60,742 nt of DNA from Bacilli bacterium (GCA_022652945.1 JALCRV010000013.1:1-60742), one strand, 5' to 3'. Counted from the stretch's first letter, positions 1 through 9,036 are shown. The notes: generated from the sequence alone by a model not told the origin. Numbers and translations: made by a program.

Positions 1-1
1 C

Positions 2-226
2 GCCAAAGCCGCCCATGCCCCGGAGCCGACTAAGTCTGCTTCTGCACCCATCCCTGCACCTGCACCTATCCCTCCTCAAGAAACCAAGAAGCCGCTCTTT
101 GGTCGCCAGCCGAAAGAAGCCGCACCCATCGTGAAGGAAACTAAGCCTGTTGAAGCAAAACCGGCTGAAGCAAAACCTGTCGAAGACAAAAAGACCGTTC
201 CGGCTGCTGAGAATCCCAAAAAATAA
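2..226 (+). CDS. C-terminal end of a truncated gene (Pro/Ala/Lys/Glu-rich tail)
   Basis: An open frame runs in from the window edge and stops at a TAA at 224-226. The 74 visible residues are low complexity: Pro-Ala-rich, then alternating acidic and basic residues, with repeats of the type KPVEAKPAEAKP. No catalytic motif or membrane segment is visible. Such tails are usually disordered linkers on larger proteins, so the function lies in the missing upstream part. The start is outside the window. I am confident it is coding (codon pattern, long open frame, promoter and gene directly after) but cannot name it. Confidence 0.6.
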   Translation, partial: AKAAHAPEPTKSASAPIPAPAPIPPQETKKPLFGRQPKEAAPIVKETKPVEAKPAEAKPVEDKKTVPAAENPKK

Positions 227-258
227 ACGACTAAAATCCATACTCTGCGCACTTATCT

Positions 259-285
259 GAAAGTCGACTGACTTTTGTTTCTTTT
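259..285 (+). terminator. weak intrinsic terminator after the partial gene
   Basis: A short stem, AAAGTC paired with GACTTT around a 4-base loop (260-275), is followed by a T-rich stretch to about 285. It lies between the stop of the partial gene and the gtrA-like promoter. The stem is short, so termination is probably partial. Confidence 0.35.
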
Positions 286-296
286 AATCGTATAAT
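268..296 (+). promoter_or_regulatory. predicted sigma-A promoter of the GtrA-family gene
   Basis: A CTGACT -35-like element at 268-273 and a perfect TATAAT at 291-296 are separated by 17 bp. They lie 36 bases before the start codon of the next gene. The -35 overlaps the preceding terminator stem. Prediction from consensus only. Confidence 0.5.
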
Positions 297-331
297 AAAC
301 CGAATCGTTAGAAAGAGAGTTCATCGCGATT

Positions 332-1240
332 ATGGATAACAATGAGAACATAACGGAGAAGAAAGACGAAAAGACTGAGCAGGAAAAAAAGCCCGCTTTT
401 TATAAAACTGAGCTGTTGGTCAACGGCTTAGCTATCCTTTTATTTTCCTTAGCGGTCGGGCTGATCTCCCTGATCTATAAAGGTCCGAGCGATATGCGCT
501 CTTTAGTTCTCTCCGCCCAAAGCACTTTGAACTACGACTTCAATCTGATCCCTTACGCTCTGATTTTTTCTTTAGTTGATGGCTTCCTCCTGACCGGATT
601 AAATCTTCTTTTCCCTTATAAGGAAGAAAAAGCTCAGGTTAAAAGCCTGCGGAACTGGATTGTCTACACAGTTCTTTTCCTTTTAGGCTTGCTCGCCTAT
701 TTCGTCATGGCTTTCGGGCTGATGGCTTTCTCTCTTTCTGCCCCCGTGTCTTTTGGACTCGCTAATCTCATTTTCTCCATCTATATCTTCCTGATGATTA
801 AACTTTACTTCTTCCAAGCGATCGAAGATAAAGGCAAGTTTTGGGAGATTGTCCGTTTTGCCTTAGTCGGAGTCATCGCTTCCTTATTCGATTTCACTAC
901 CTGCTACCTGTTTGAATTCAAGATTCTTCCCCAGTCCTGGGTTCCGATTGCCTTGACAATTGTCTCGGTCACAATGGGCTTTATCGTCGGGGTTACAATT
1001 AATTATCTCTGCTCGGTATACATGGTCTTCAAAGCCACGACTGAGAAGAGCATCGGTAAGACCGGAAAAGGAAAATTCCTCTTTGTCTTTTTAGGCGCGG
1101 TCGGTCTTTTTATGGGCTATGGACTCCAATGGTTTTTCTTCGACCTTCTGAAAGTCGGGTACGTGGTGACTTTCATTATCCGGACCTTGATTGTTCTCGT
1201 TTGGAACTACTTATCGAGGAAAGCTTGGATCTTCAAATAA
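332..1240 (+). CDS. GtrA-family multispanning membrane protein
   Basis: 302 residues: a charged cytoplasmic N-terminus (1-25), four hydrophobic segments (about 28-48, 72-92, 108-130, 135-160), then a GtrA-like domain (about 172-301). The GtrA signature is seen in the EIVRFALVG opening and in two segments ending in aromatic/basic turns (NYLCSVYMVF and NYLSRKAWIF). GtrA proteins are small four-helix membrane proteins linked to polyprenyl-linked sugar translocation or cell-surface glycosylation. This one is about twice the usual 120-150 residues because of the extra N-terminal membrane half, whose role is unknown. No glycosyltransferase is adjacent. The family call is good; the substrate is unknown. 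Confidence 0.7.
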   Translation: MDNNENITEKKDEKTEQEKKPAFYKTELLVNGLAILLFSLAVGLISLIYKGPSDMRSLVLSAQSTLNYDFNLIPYALIFSLVDGFLLTGLNLLFPYKEEKAQVKSLRNWIVYTVLFLLGLLAYFVMAFGLMAFSLSAPVSFGLANLIFSIYIFLMIKLYFFQAIEDKGKFWEIVRFALVGVIASLFDFTTCYLFEFKILPQSWVPIALTIVSVTMGFIVGVTINYLCSVYMVFKATTEKSIGKTGKGKFLFVFLGAVGLFMGYGLQWFFFDLLKVGYVVTFIIRTLIVLVWNYLSRKAWIFK

Positions 1241-1335
1241 CAACTTTCAAACCAAAAGAACATAATTCAGTCTTGAAATCAGGAAGACAGTCGGTTATTA
1301 TATTCCTTGCAACCGCAAGATAGGCTTGTGGCTAT

Positions 1336-1409
1336 GCAGGCGTAGTTCAGTGGTAGAACACAACCTTGCCAAGGTTGATACACGGGTTCGATTCCCGCCG
1401 CTTGCTCCA
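1336..1409 (+). tRNA. tRNA-Gly (anticodon GCC)
   Basis: A complete cloverleaf: a 7-bp acceptor stem (GCAGGCG with CGCTTGC, one G-T), a D arm containing AGTTCAGTGGTAGAAC, an anticodon stem CAACC/GGTTG with loop TTGCCAA giving GCC, and a T arm containing GGTTCGATTCC. The 3' CCA is encoded (1407-1409). It is a monocistronic unit closed by a terminator. Confidence 0.97.
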
Positions 1410-1422
1410 TCTTAAAAGAGAT

Positions 1423-1450
1423 GCTCTGATTGATGATCAGGGCTTTTTTT
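1423..1450 (+). terminator. intrinsic terminator of tRNA-Gly
   Basis: An 8-bp stem (GCTCTGAT with ATCAGGGC, loop TGATG, 1423-1443) is followed by seven T residues. It lies 13 bases after the tRNA. Confidence 0.85.
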
Positions 1451-1494
1451 ATGTTTCAGAAATAAAAAGCAAAGTAAAAATTAGGCTCAGTCTT

Positions 1495-3357
1495 TTAACT
1501 TAGTTCGGCCTGTCCGGTGTACAAGGCGAAATAGCGGCCTTTCTGCTTAAGCAAATCCTCATGGTTCCCTCTTTCGATGATTTGGCCTTGTTCCAAGACC
1601 AAGATTGCATTGGCGTTCCTGACCGTGGAAAGCCGGTGAGCAATCACGAAAACGGTCCTTCCTTCCATCAACTTATCCATCCCTTCCTGAATCAGATGCT
1701 CAGTATGGGTATCAATCGAAGAAGTCGCCTCATCAAGAATCAAAACGGGCGGATTAGAAATCGCAGCTCGGGCAATCGCCAGAAGCTGCCTTTGTCCTTG
1801 AGAAAGATTAGCGCCATCCGCGGTCAGATAAGTCTGATAGCCCTGGGGCAGACGCCGGATAAAGGAATCAGCGTTAGCCAACTTGGCCGCCATCACGACT
1901 TCCTCTTGACTCGCATCAAGTTTTCCGTAGCGGATATTTTCTTCGATGGTCCCGCTGAAAAGATGAGTATCCTGCAAAACCATGCCCAAAGAGTTTCTTA
2001 GATCATCTTTCTTGATTGCAGAAATATCGATTCCGTCGAAAGTAATCGCCCCTGAATCAATGTCATAAAAACGATTGATCAGATTGGTAATGGTTGTCTT
2101 CCCCGCCCCTGTTGACCCGACTAAAGCGATTTTTTGGCCGGGCTTGGCATAGAAGGAAACACCCTTCAGGACCGGATGATTCTTCACGTAAGAAAAAACC
2201 ACATTATCGAAACAGACATCGCCTTTTAAAGGGATTAAAGAAACTTGGTCATCCGTTTCCCTTTTCCATGCCCAGGAACTCGTTCGGCTCGATGCTTCTT
2301 TTAAATCGTCTTCCGCATCCAGTTCGGTCGGAACCAAGGTGATTTTTCCTTCATCGCTTTCTTTTTTCTCATCGATCAAGTTAAAAATCCTTTCGGCGGC
2401 CGCTAAAGCGTTAAGCAAAAGATTCGCCTGCGCGGTAAACCTGTTTATCGGCATAGCGGTCTGGCGGACAAAGACCAAGTAAGCAGCGATGGTCCCTAAG
2501 TCACCTAAATACCCGTAATAGACTAAAAGACCGCCTACGATCGAAACAATCGCGTAGTTGATGTAACTTAAGGACATCACCATCGGAACCATAGTATTGG
2601 AATAATTCAAGGCCGAGGAAGAAGCTTCCATCAGCTCGGAGGATTTGTTTTCGAAAGTCTTGATGGCTTCTTTTTCATGGAGGAAAACTTTGACAGTCTT
2701 CTCCCCGCGGATAATCTCATCAGCGTAACCTTCCAGTTCCCCGAGAGCTTTCTGCTGGAGGGCGTAATAATGTTTGGATTTCTTGCCAGCGTGAATGATA
2801 TAGATGAACATCAGGATGTAGAAGACAAAAACAATTAAGGACAGTTGCCAGGACAGGATGAAAATAAAAATCATCGTGCCGACAATCTCGACGAAATACT
2901 GAATCAAAGGAGCGAAGGCATTGTTTAAGGCATCAGAAACCGAATCGATATCGTTCGAGAAAGTCGACATTACGTTGCCGAACGAGTGGGTATCAAAGAA
3001 AGAAATCGGCAGATCCTGGATATGTTTGTACATATCCTCTTTCATTTCATAGACGACATCCTGAGCGAGGACGGCGATAATCTGAGTGTAACCTAAAGAA
3101 GCTAAAGCTCCAGCTAAGTACACTAAACCAATGATTACGCAAGGCCAGATTAAAGTCTCCGGGGTGGAGTTCGGGTCAGAAGCGAGATTGATAATGAACT
3201 TAATCGCATAGGTCCCGACCAAAGTCGCTAAGGCTGCAATCGTCACCAAAATAGCAACGATAGTTAAAGCCCAAGTATGCTTACCGAGGTATTTGATGAA
3301 GGCTTTGGCGGTCTTTTTCAGATCTTTAGGCCTGGCATACGATAAAATCCTAGCCAT
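1495..3357 (-). CDS. ABC exporter half-transporter, subunit with the consensus catalytic site
   Basis: A six-helix transmembrane domain (first ~320 residues) is fused to an ATPase. Walker A is GSTGAGKTT (around residue 415), the signature is LSQGQ, Walker B is LILDEATSS with the catalytic Glu, and the switch is IAHR with His. The start is placed at 3357: this ATG overlaps the partner stop by 8 bases and has a GGGGG-type ribosome site 9 bases upstream; a longer frame to 3384 lacks one. With its partner it matches heterodimeric type IV exporters (BmrCD, LmrCD, TM287/288), which expel drugs or lipid-like molecules. A linker of about 40 residues before the ATPase is rich in charged residues and Ser. 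The substrate is not predictable. Confidence 0.9.
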   Translation of the reverse strand: MARILSYARPKDLKKTAKAFIKYLGKHTWALTIVAILVTIAALATLVGTYAIKFIINLASDPNSTPETLIWPCVIIGLVYLAGALASLGYTQIIAVLAQDVVYEMKEDMYKHIQDLPISFFDTHSFGNVMSTFSNDIDSVSDALNNAFAPLIQYFVEIVGTMIFIFILSWQLSLIVFVFYILMFIYIIHAGKKSKHYYALQQKALGELEGYADEIIRGEKTVKVFLHEKEAIKTFENKSSELMEASSSALNYSNTMVPMVMSLSYINYAIVSIVGGLLVYYGYLGDLGTIAAYLVFVRQTAMPINRFTAQANLLLNALAAAERIFNLIDEKKESDEGKITLVPTELDAEDDLKEASSRTSSWAWKRETDDQVSLIPLKGDVCFDNVVFSYVKNHPVLKGVSFYAKPGQKIALVGSTGAGKTTITNLINRFYDIDSGAITFDGIDISAIKKDDLRNSLGMVLQDTHLFSGTIEENIRYGKLDASQEEVVMAAKLANADSFIRRLPQGYQTYLTADGANLSQGQRQLLAIARAAISNPPVLILDEATSSIDTHTEHLIQEGMDKLMEGRTVFVIAHRLSTVRNANAILVLEQGQIIERGNHEDLLKQKGRYFALYTGQAELS

Positions 3358-5083
3358 TTTCCAAGACCCCCTTAAGTTGAGCATTGTACAAATCTTGGTA
3401 CAGAGGGTTATCTTTTAGCAGACTCTCGTGATTGCCGATTTCTACGATCTTTCCTTCTTTCAAAATCAAAATCTTATCCGCTTCCATCACGGAGAGCAGA
3501 CGCTGGGAGATGATGATTTTCGTCATACCCTTTAAAGAAGCTAACGAAGTCCGAATCCGTTTTTCAGTCGCGGCATCGACCGCGGAGGTCGTATCATCGA
3601 GAATCAGGATCTTCGGCTTTTTCAATAAAGCGCGGGCGAGACAGAGTCTTTGTCTTTGCCCACCGGAAATCTGGCTGCCACCTTCACCGACTTGAGTATC
3701 TATCCCTAAAGGAAGGCGCGAGACAAATTCATCAGAAGCGGAAAGGGCTAAGACTTCTTGCAATTCAGCTTGAGTAGCATTCGGATTAGCCCAGAGTAGA
3801 TTATCTTTGATAGAACCGGAGAAGAGATTATTCTTCTGCAGAACCATCCCGACCCCTGAGCGCAAATTTTCTAAGGAATAAGAACGCACATCTTCTCCAT
3901 CGATTAAAACCGCCCCTTCAGAGACTTCATAAAGTCGGGGAATCAGCTGGACTAATGTCGATTTCCCAGACCCGGTCGGGCCGAGGATACCTAAAGTAGT
4001 TCCCGCTGCCACTTCAAGGTCGATCCCATCGAGGACTTTTTCTTTCGCCTCTTTAAAATAACGGAAGGAGACATTCTTAAAGCTGATTTCACCGTCGGTG
4101 ACCTGCTTTTCACTCTCCCCGGAGAAGATATCCGGCTTTGCCTTTAGGACTTCATTGATGCGGTAGACGGAAGCCAGCGATTTCGAAAGAAGGTTAAAGG
4201 CGTTAGAAAGCATCATCAAGGAATTGAAAGTCTGCATGACGTAGGAGAGAATACCGGTCAAAGCGCCCGGCAGAACCACGTCAGAAACAATCATATTGCC
4301 CCCGAACCACATGAAGAGAACAGTCGCCGCATACATGATGAATTGGAAGGCGGGGATATTCAAATTGTTGATTTTAAAGACATCTTTGGTGGTCTGGTTG
4401 TATTCCTTATCCAAAGCGGAGAACTTCTCACATTCATAAGGTTTCCTGACGAATGACTTCACAGTCCTGATGGCAATCAGCGTTTCCTGGATCTTCCCGT
4501 TTAGGCTGTCCAACTGCTTCTGCATCACAATGTATTTTGGGGCTACCGCTTTAAGAATCAAGTAGACAAAAAGGGCTAAGACCGGAGAAAGGAAAACGAA
4601 AATCAATGCTAGTTCCCAGTTAATCCAAAGAGGCAAGATGATTCCTAATATCAGCATGATCGGCGCGCGGAAGAGCGGGCGGAATAAAGAAGTAGAGACA
4701 TTTTGGATTGCCATGGAATCATTGATGACTCTCGTCAGCAGTGAGGAAGGCTGGAAGGCATCGAGATTAGCGAATGAGTATTCTTGTATTTTCTTAAACT
4801 GGGCTTCGCGGACCAACTTCCCGAGGCGGGCGGAAGCTAGGGCAGCGAATTTCGAGAAAAGCAAGCCGTTAATTAACGACATCACCGCGCAAATAGTGAT
4901 AATGCCACCGTAAAGATAAATTAAATCGAGGTTTTTTCCTTTTACCCCTTCATCGATCATCTTCGCCATGACGAAAGGGATAAATAACTCAAAAATCGTC
5001 TCCGTGACCACGCAAACAACCGCTATCAGAAAATCCTTTTTATCTTTTTTGATAAATCCGAAGATTGTTTTAAAATCCGACAT
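3350..5083 (-). CDS. ABC exporter half-transporter, subunit with a degenerate ATP site
   Basis: 577 residues with six predicted membrane helices and a C-terminal ATPase. Walker A is GPTGSGKST (around residue 372) and the signature is ISGGQRQRL. Walker B reads LILDDTTSA, so the catalytic Glu is Asp, and the switch His is Gln (IISQRL). The downstream partner keeps Glu and His. This asymmetry is the hallmark of heterodimeric exporters such as TM287/288, where one of the two ATP sites binds but barely hydrolyses ATP. It is the first gene of a two-gene operon with an 8-base overlap. Confidence 0.9.
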   Translation of the reverse strand: MSDFKTIFGFIKKDKKDFLIAVVCVVTETIFELFIPFVMAKMIDEGVKGKNLDLIYLYGGIITICAVMSLINGLLFSKFAALASARLGKLVREAQFKKIQEYSFANLDAFQPSSLLTRVINDSMAIQNVSTSLFRPLFRAPIMLILGIILPLWINWELALIFVFLSPVLALFVYLILKAVAPKYIVMQKQLDSLNGKIQETLIAIRTVKSFVRKPYECEKFSALDKEYNQTTKDVFKINNLNIPAFQFIMYAATVLFMWFGGNMIVSDVVLPGALTGILSYVMQTFNSLMMLSNAFNLLSKSLASVYRINEVLKAKPDIFSGESEKQVTDGEISFKNVSFRYFKEAKEKVLDGIDLEVAAGTTLGILGPTGSGKSTLVQLIPRLYEVSEGAVLIDGEDVRSYSLENLRSGVGMVLQKNNLFSGSIKDNLLWANPNATQAELQEVLALSASDEFVSRLPLGIDTQVGEGGSQISGGQRQRLCLARALLKKPKILILDDTTSAVDAATEKRIRTSLASLKGMTKIIISQRLLSVMEADKILILKEGKIVEIGNHESLLKDNPLYQDLYNAQLKGVLENG

Positions 5084-5189
5084 CTTTCTTTCTAACCTAT
5101 TGGCAAAGTGCGCCCTTTTTTAATTTACATTTTAATGATACTCTTCCCAAAATAAATTAAGGAGGTAAATTAAAAGAATAAATGGGAAA

Positions 5190-5240
5190 ATTTAAAAAGC
5201 GGGTAGAAGGATTTTCATTAAGTTCCTTTTAGCCCGCTTT
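5190..5240 (-). terminator. intrinsic terminator of recA
   Basis: On the minus strand, AAAGCGGGCTAAAAGGA pairs with TCCTTCTACCCGCTTT (one bulge, 5196-5240) and a T-rich run follows. It lies 12 bases after the recA stop. Confidence 0.8.
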
Positions 5241-5252
5241 AACAGAAAAACT

Positions 5253-6287
5253 TTATTCGGCGTCTTCGCCTTCGGGGGAAGAGGGTGCGAGAGTGAGTTT
5301 AGCTCTAACATCCGCTTCGACTTTCTTTGCCGCTTCCGGATTATCGTTCAGATACTTCTCGACCGAAGGAATTCCCTGTCCGAGTTTTTCATCTCCTAAA
5401 GAGAACCAAGACCCTGATTTATGGATGATATCGTACTCGACAGCCAAATTGATAATCTCATCTTGCTGGGAAATCCCGTGACCGTACATAATTGCGGTCT
5501 CGGCTGCTTTGAAGGGAGGAGCGACTTTGTTCTTCACGACTTTGATCTTCACATTATTGCCGACGATATTCCCGGAGTTATCCTTGATAGCTTCTCCACG
5601 GCGGATATCGATGCGGATCGAGGCGTAGAATTTCAACGCTCGGCCACCGGAAGTCACTTCTGGATTGCCGTAGATGATACCAGTCTTTTCACGAAGCTGG
5701 TTAATGAAGATGACCGTGCAAAGAGTCTTATCCAACTGCCCAGCTAATTTACGTAAGGCTTTCGACATCAATCTCGCTTGGAGACCGATGGAATTGTCGA
5801 GCATATTGCCTTCCAATTCAGCCTTAGGAACCAAAGCTGAGACCGAATCGACGACTATCAGATCAAAGGCGCCGGATTCCGCCAGACGATCGACAATCTC
5901 CAAGGCTTGTTCTCCATAGTCCGGCTGAGAAAGAATCAAGTTATCGATATCGACTCCCAAAGCTTTTGCATAGACGGGGTCAATAGCATGTTCAGCATCG
6001 ATGAAAGCCGCACGACCACCAGCTTTCTGAGTCTCCGCAATCGCTTGAAGAGCCAAAGTAGTTTTGCCGGAGGATTCCGGTCCAAAGATTTCGATGATTC
6101 TTCCTTTCGGATACCCGCCGATGCCTAAAGCGCTATCCAGCAACAAAGAGCCGGAAGGAATCACCCCCTCCTGACAGGAAGGACGATCGCCAAGGCGCAT
6201 AATTGCGCCTTTGCCGTACATCTTCTCAATATCTTTCAACGTCGCTTCCAGAGTCTGATCAATCTTGTTTTTTTCAACTGTAGCCAT
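5253..6287 (-). CDS. recA: RecA recombinase
   Basis: 344 residues, normal RecA length. Walker [10 protein letters not shown] is at 69-77, followed by the AFIDAEHA motif, the [16 protein letters not shown] stretch and the [14 protein letters not shown] region of the L2 loop. RecA forms filaments on single-stranded DNA, catalyses strand exchange and triggers LexA-type repressor cleavage. A GAGAGG ribosome site lies 10 bases before the ATG. The acidic C-terminus is short. It has its own terminator and sits downstream of pgsA-pncC, the usual Firmicutes neighbourhood. I found no convincing LexA box in the 60 bases upstream. Confidence 0.98.
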   Translation of the reverse strand: MATVEKNKIDQTLEATLKDIEKMYGKGAIMRLGDRPSCQEGVIPSGSLLLDSALGIGGYPKGRIIEIFGPESSGKTTLALQAIAETQKAGGRAAFIDAEHAIDPVYAKALGVDIDNLILSQPDYGEQALEIVDRLAESGAFDLIVVDSVSALVPKAELEGNMLDNSIGLQARLMSKALRKLAGQLDKTLCTVIFINQLREKTGIIYGNPEVTSGGRALKFYASIRIDIRRGEAIKDNSGNIVGNNVKIKVVKNKVAPPFKAAETAIMYGHGISQQDEIINLAVEYDIIHKSGSWFSLGDEKLGQGIPSVEKYLNDNPEAAKKVEADVRAKLTLAPSSPEGEDAE

Positions 6288-6347
6288 AATTATTTTCCTC
6301 TCTATAATTATATTCTTTTTTTGAATCTTTTTTAGGAATATACGCGC

Positions 6348-6809
6348 TCAAGATAAAAGCTTTGTCAACATTCGGATACCGAAAGCAATCGAATCTTCGC
6401 GTATTTGCTTCCGCCCGCCCGTAAAAACATTTTCAAAGACCTGAACAGAACCATTAAGGAAAATCCCAATGTAAACCAACCCGACCGGTTTTCCCTCTAA
6501 TGCGGTCGGCCCCGCGTTGCCAGTAAAGGAAATCGCAACTTCGGTCTTGAAAAAATCTGCCGCTTCTTTTACCATCTCGCTGGCCGTCTCTTTTGAGACA
6601 GCCCCGTAGGCCTTCAAAGTTTCCTGTTTGACGCCCAAGCGCATCTTGATATCATTCACATAGGTAACTAAGGTCCCTTTAAAATAAGCCGAAGCACCAG
6701 GGTGAGAAGTGATAGTATAGCCAAAGCCTCCGCCGGTCAGAGATTCGGCTGCGGACAAGGTATAACCTTTAGCCAATAAAAGATCACCGAGCAGATATTT
6801 ATCTTCCAT
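6348..6809 (-). CDS. pncC: nicotinamide-nucleotide amidase (CinA C-terminal domain protein)
   Basis: 153 residues matching the stand-alone CinA C-terminal domain: AAESLTGG at 20-27 (the catalytic Ser region), VTYVNDIKMRLG, and SFTGNAGP, followed by the conserved KPVGLVYIG segment. The family hydrolyses the amide of NMN to nicotinic acid mononucleotide in pyridine-nucleotide recycling. The N-terminal molybdopterin-like domain of full CinA is absent, as in PncC. It overlaps the end of pgsA by 11 bases, so the two are translationally linked, and precedes recA. Confidence 0.88.
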   Translation of the reverse strand: MEDKYLLGDLLLAKGYTLSAAESLTGGGFGYTITSHPGASAYFKGTLVTYVNDIKMRLGVKQETLKAYGAVSKETASEMVKEAADFFKTEVAISFTGNAGPTALEGKPVGLVYIGIFLNGSVQVFENVFTGGRKQIREDSIAFGIRMLTKLLS

Positions 6810-7449
6810 CAGTCTTTTTTTCTCCGTTTCCAGTCTGGCTTTCCCCGTTCATATTCGAAAAAACCGCCCGGCCATCATAAAGATAGATGCCACCGGAAAT
6901 CAAAGAGAGGACTAAGGCGATAGCAATCAGAACCGTGGTAAATATATAGGTTTTGTCGCCTAAAAGGTAATCCAACGGAAAACCGTTCAAAAAGATAAAC
7001 GGCAGGACGATCATCTGGGCAACTGTCTTGGCCTTGCCCCATTTGTTGGCGGCGATGACAACACCATTGGTGGCTGAAAGGAAGCGAAGACCGTCAACCG
7101 CCAAGTCGCGGATGATGAAGAGGACAGCAAAGATAGCCGGAAGATAGTCGGGCTTATAGACAGCGAGAAGGATGATGGAGGAATTGACCAGGGCTTTATC
7201 AGCTAAAGGATCCATGAACTTTCCGAAGTCTGAAACCAGATGCCTTTTTCGGGCGATATTCCCATCGAGAGTATCGGTGATGGCTCCGACGACAAAAATA
7301 ATCGCGCAGAGGAGATCGATCAGAGTAAAACCGGTAGTCCCGAGGATTCCGGGTGTCCAACCGCAAGCGGAATAGGGAAAAACCATAAGGATTATCAAGA
7401 CGAGCGAGAGGATAAACCTTCCGACCGTTAATTTATTGGGGATATTCAT
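6799..7449 (-). CDS. pgsA: CDP-diacylglycerol-glycerol-3-phosphate 3-phosphatidyltransferase
   Basis: 216 residues with several membrane helices. The CDP-alcohol phosphatidyltransferase signature is complete: D59, D62-G63, A66-R67, G76, D80, D84. PgsA makes phosphatidylglycerophosphate, the committed step of anionic phospholipid synthesis, at the membrane. I place the start at 7449 (MNIPNKLT), because the alternative ATG six codons upstream sits inside the GGAGG ribosome site. The C-terminal tail is hydrophilic and overlaps pncC. Confidence 0.92.
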   Translation of the reverse strand: MNIPNKLTVGRFILSLVLIILMVFPYSACGWTPGILGTTGFTLIDLLCAIIFVVGAITDTLDGNIARKRHLVSDFGKFMDPLADKALVNSSIILLAVYKPDYLPAIFAVLFIIRDLAVDGLRFLSATNGVVIAANKWGKAKTVAQMIVLPFIFLNGFPLDYLLGDKTYIFTTVLIAIALVLSLISGGIYLYDGRAVFSNMNGESQTGNGEKKTDGR

Positions 7450-7563
7450 CAAAATATCTTCCTCCATATATATGAGTATTATAAACTAAAAAAACCATGA
7501 GAAAAACACAAATAAAAAGAAAAAGCATGCGTTTTATCTCCATTGTCTAAAAGGCGGGAGAAA

Positions 7564-8097
7564 CTAAAAGAGCGCTTTAGTCCCCAGCGTCAAAGAAGTG
7601 TATTCCACCTCTTCCTTTGATAAACCGATAATCAGAAAAGAAAGATTTACGAGCCCATAATTGGTCGCCAGTTCTTTATCTTCCTTGCCACCCTGGCAAT
7701 GTGAATAGACGGAAGTATAATCGTCTTTTAACAAATTAGCCTGCAAAACGAAGGTATCTTTAGTCTCTAAGGGAATCCCGTTAGTAGTAACGGTATATGT
7801 GCCGTTCCCATGCAGATCTATATAATTCTTCCCTTCCGTTTCCGGGTAGGAAACATACTTAAAATCCAAGACGATTTTCTGAACAATTTTTGTCCCTAAG
7901 ACCGTGCCGGAAGGAAGCTTGGCGGAGGCGATTGTCGACGAATAATTTTCCATAATTTCTTCTTCTTTGGCCGCGATATTAGGTTCGTAGACTTTTAAAA
8001 GAATCAAAGCGGTAGCCAAAATCAAAAGAATATTAACGACAAGACCGCTAACCCAACCCCATAAGAAACGATGCTTATGTTCTTTAGTCTTTTCCAT
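7564..8097 (-). CDS. hypothetical single-pass membrane-anchored protein
   Basis: 177 residues: a basic N-terminus, one hydrophobic segment (about 14-36), then an extracytoplasmic domain of about 140 residues that looks beta-rich (alternating hydrophobics, LDFKYVSY, GNGTYTVTT). A Cys is present but there is no lipobox. I do not recognise the family. It stands alone between pgsA and rnpB. Codon use resembles the neighbours, so I accept it as a real gene. Confidence 0.6.
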   Translation of the reverse strand: MEKTKEHKHRFLWGWVSGLVVNILLILATALILLKVYEPNIAAKEEEIMENYSSTIASAKLPSGTVLGTKIVQKIVLDFKYVSYPETEGKNYIDLHGNGTYTVTTNGIPLETKDTFVLQANLLKDDYTSVYSHCQGGKEDKELATNYGLVNLSFLIIGLSKEEVEYTSLTLGTKALF

Positions 8098-8225
8098 TTT
8101 CCTTCCCCCTTATTAATATCATCTTCTTTTTTATTATAGTAGTTTGCCCTCTTCATTTCCTCCCTCTATAAATGAACTTCTTCAGAAGGAAGCTAAAAAG
8201 AAAAATCAACAAGGAAAAGAAACAT

Positions 8226-8262
8226 TTTAAAGGGCTGGGGAATTATCTCCAGCCCTTTAAGA
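8226..8262 (-). terminator. hairpin terminator downstream of rnpB
   Basis: AAAGGGCTGG pairs with CCAGCCCTTT around an AT-rich loop, about 8 bases after the RNase P RNA 3' end. The following sequence on the minus strand is only moderately T-rich. Confidence 0.65.
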
Positions 8263-8267
8263 AAAGT

Positions 8268-8615
8268 GAGTACCGATCCTATAAGCCATGTTCTGTCGAG
8301 GATGAAAATTTATCTAAGGTTTCCCTTACCTTCTTAAGTTCAATTCCCTGAGAAGATTTCCCTTACCATAATTTAGGTTTCTCGCTTATGGGGCTTTCCA
8401 ACGTTTCACCCGGAAGTTTCCCTCCGTTTCGTCACTGTGGAGCTTTAGGGCTTTTAGCCGTGAGTTTCCCTTTAGGTTATCAGCCGCCGTCAAGCACTCC
8501 TGCCTGCCCAGAGTTATTTATTTCCTCTGGCATAAACTTTACCCCCATCGCAGAGGGTGCGAGCATGGACTTTCCTCTAGCGTCATGAAGACGCCAGCAA
8601 TCATCCGGATCGGCT
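8268..8615 (-). ncRNA. rnpB: RNase P RNA
   Basis: The minus strand carries the universal P4 strand GAGGAAAGTCC followed by ATGCTCGCAC (near 8570), and the 3' conserved ACAGAACATGGCTTATAG (near 8280-8300). The ends pair as P1 (GCCGATCC with GGATCGGT), giving about 348 nt. Several GGGAAACT/GGGAAACC loops are visible. RNase P RNA removes 5' leaders from pre-tRNAs with the RnpA protein. The promoter -10 TATAAT (8621-8626) places the 5' end near 8614. Ends are good to a few bases. Confidence 0.96.
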
Positions 8616-8618
8616 AGT

Positions 8619-8632
8619 TAATTATATACTAT
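8619..8632 (-). promoter_or_regulatory. promoter core of rnpB (14-bp element shared with gpsB)
   Basis: On the minus strand this reads ATAGTATATAATTA, with -10 TATAAT at 8626-8621, about 7 bases before the RNase P 5' end. The same 14 bases occur at 9037-9050 upstream of gpsB. No good -35 is visible for either copy. Confidence 0.6.
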
Positions 8633-8991
8633 TCGACGGTGTTCGGATCGACTCCCTGCTTGAAAAGCGCTTGCTCCAGAGCAGAAATCCTTTTCAATAA
8701 GTCGAGATTGGATAAGGAAGCGTTGTCGTTATCGGAGATATTCTTCAGTTTCTCGCTCATGACCGCTAAATCGGCTTCTTCCTTTGTCAATCTTTTATTC
8801 AGCATATCGTTGAGGGATTTCAACTCCTCAATCTTTCTTTCCGATTCAGCTGCGTATTTCTCCATAGTTTCATAATCGGAGATAACCGTGTCCAAAAACG
8901 AGTCGACCTGCAGACAGTTATAGCCGGGTTTTGTCCCTTCGAACTGCTTATGCAGAATCTTATTCGAATCAAGTTTAAGCGCGATAGGCAT
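8629..8991 (-). CDS. gpsB: GpsB/DivIVA-family cell-division protein
   Basis: 120 residues. The N-terminal DivIVA-like membrane-binding domain is seen as FEGTKPGYNCLQVDSFLDTV (about 18-37), followed by a long coiled coil (about 40-115, heptads in ERKIEELKSLNDML). GpsB links peptidoglycan synthases and division proteins at the septum. The location directly upstream of rnpB on the same strand is the conserved Bacilli arrangement, which favours GpsB over full-length DivIVA. An AAAGGAAGG ribosome site precedes the ATG by 9 bases. Confidence 0.85.
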   Translation of the reverse strand: MPIALKLDSNKILHKQFEGTKPGYNCLQVDSFLDTVISDYETMEKYAAESERKIEELKSLNDMLNKRLTKEEADLAVMSEKLKNISDNDNASLSNLDLLKRISALEQALFKQGVDPNTVE

Positions 8992-9036
8992 ATATATTAA
9001 CCTTCCTTTCTAATGCGATTTGGAGGATTTCATTAA

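Noticed and set aside
1129-1323. 64-codon plus-strand frame overlapping the end of the GtrA-family gene
   Set aside because: It lies mainly inside the real gene in another frame and has no ribosome site or recognisable product.
6288-6347. LexA (SOS) box upstream of recA
   Set aside because: No CGAAC-n4-GTTCG-like palindrome is visible in the region before the start.
8388-8588. 66-codon plus-strand frame
   Set aside because: It is antisense to the RNase P RNA, whose conserved sequence explains the region.
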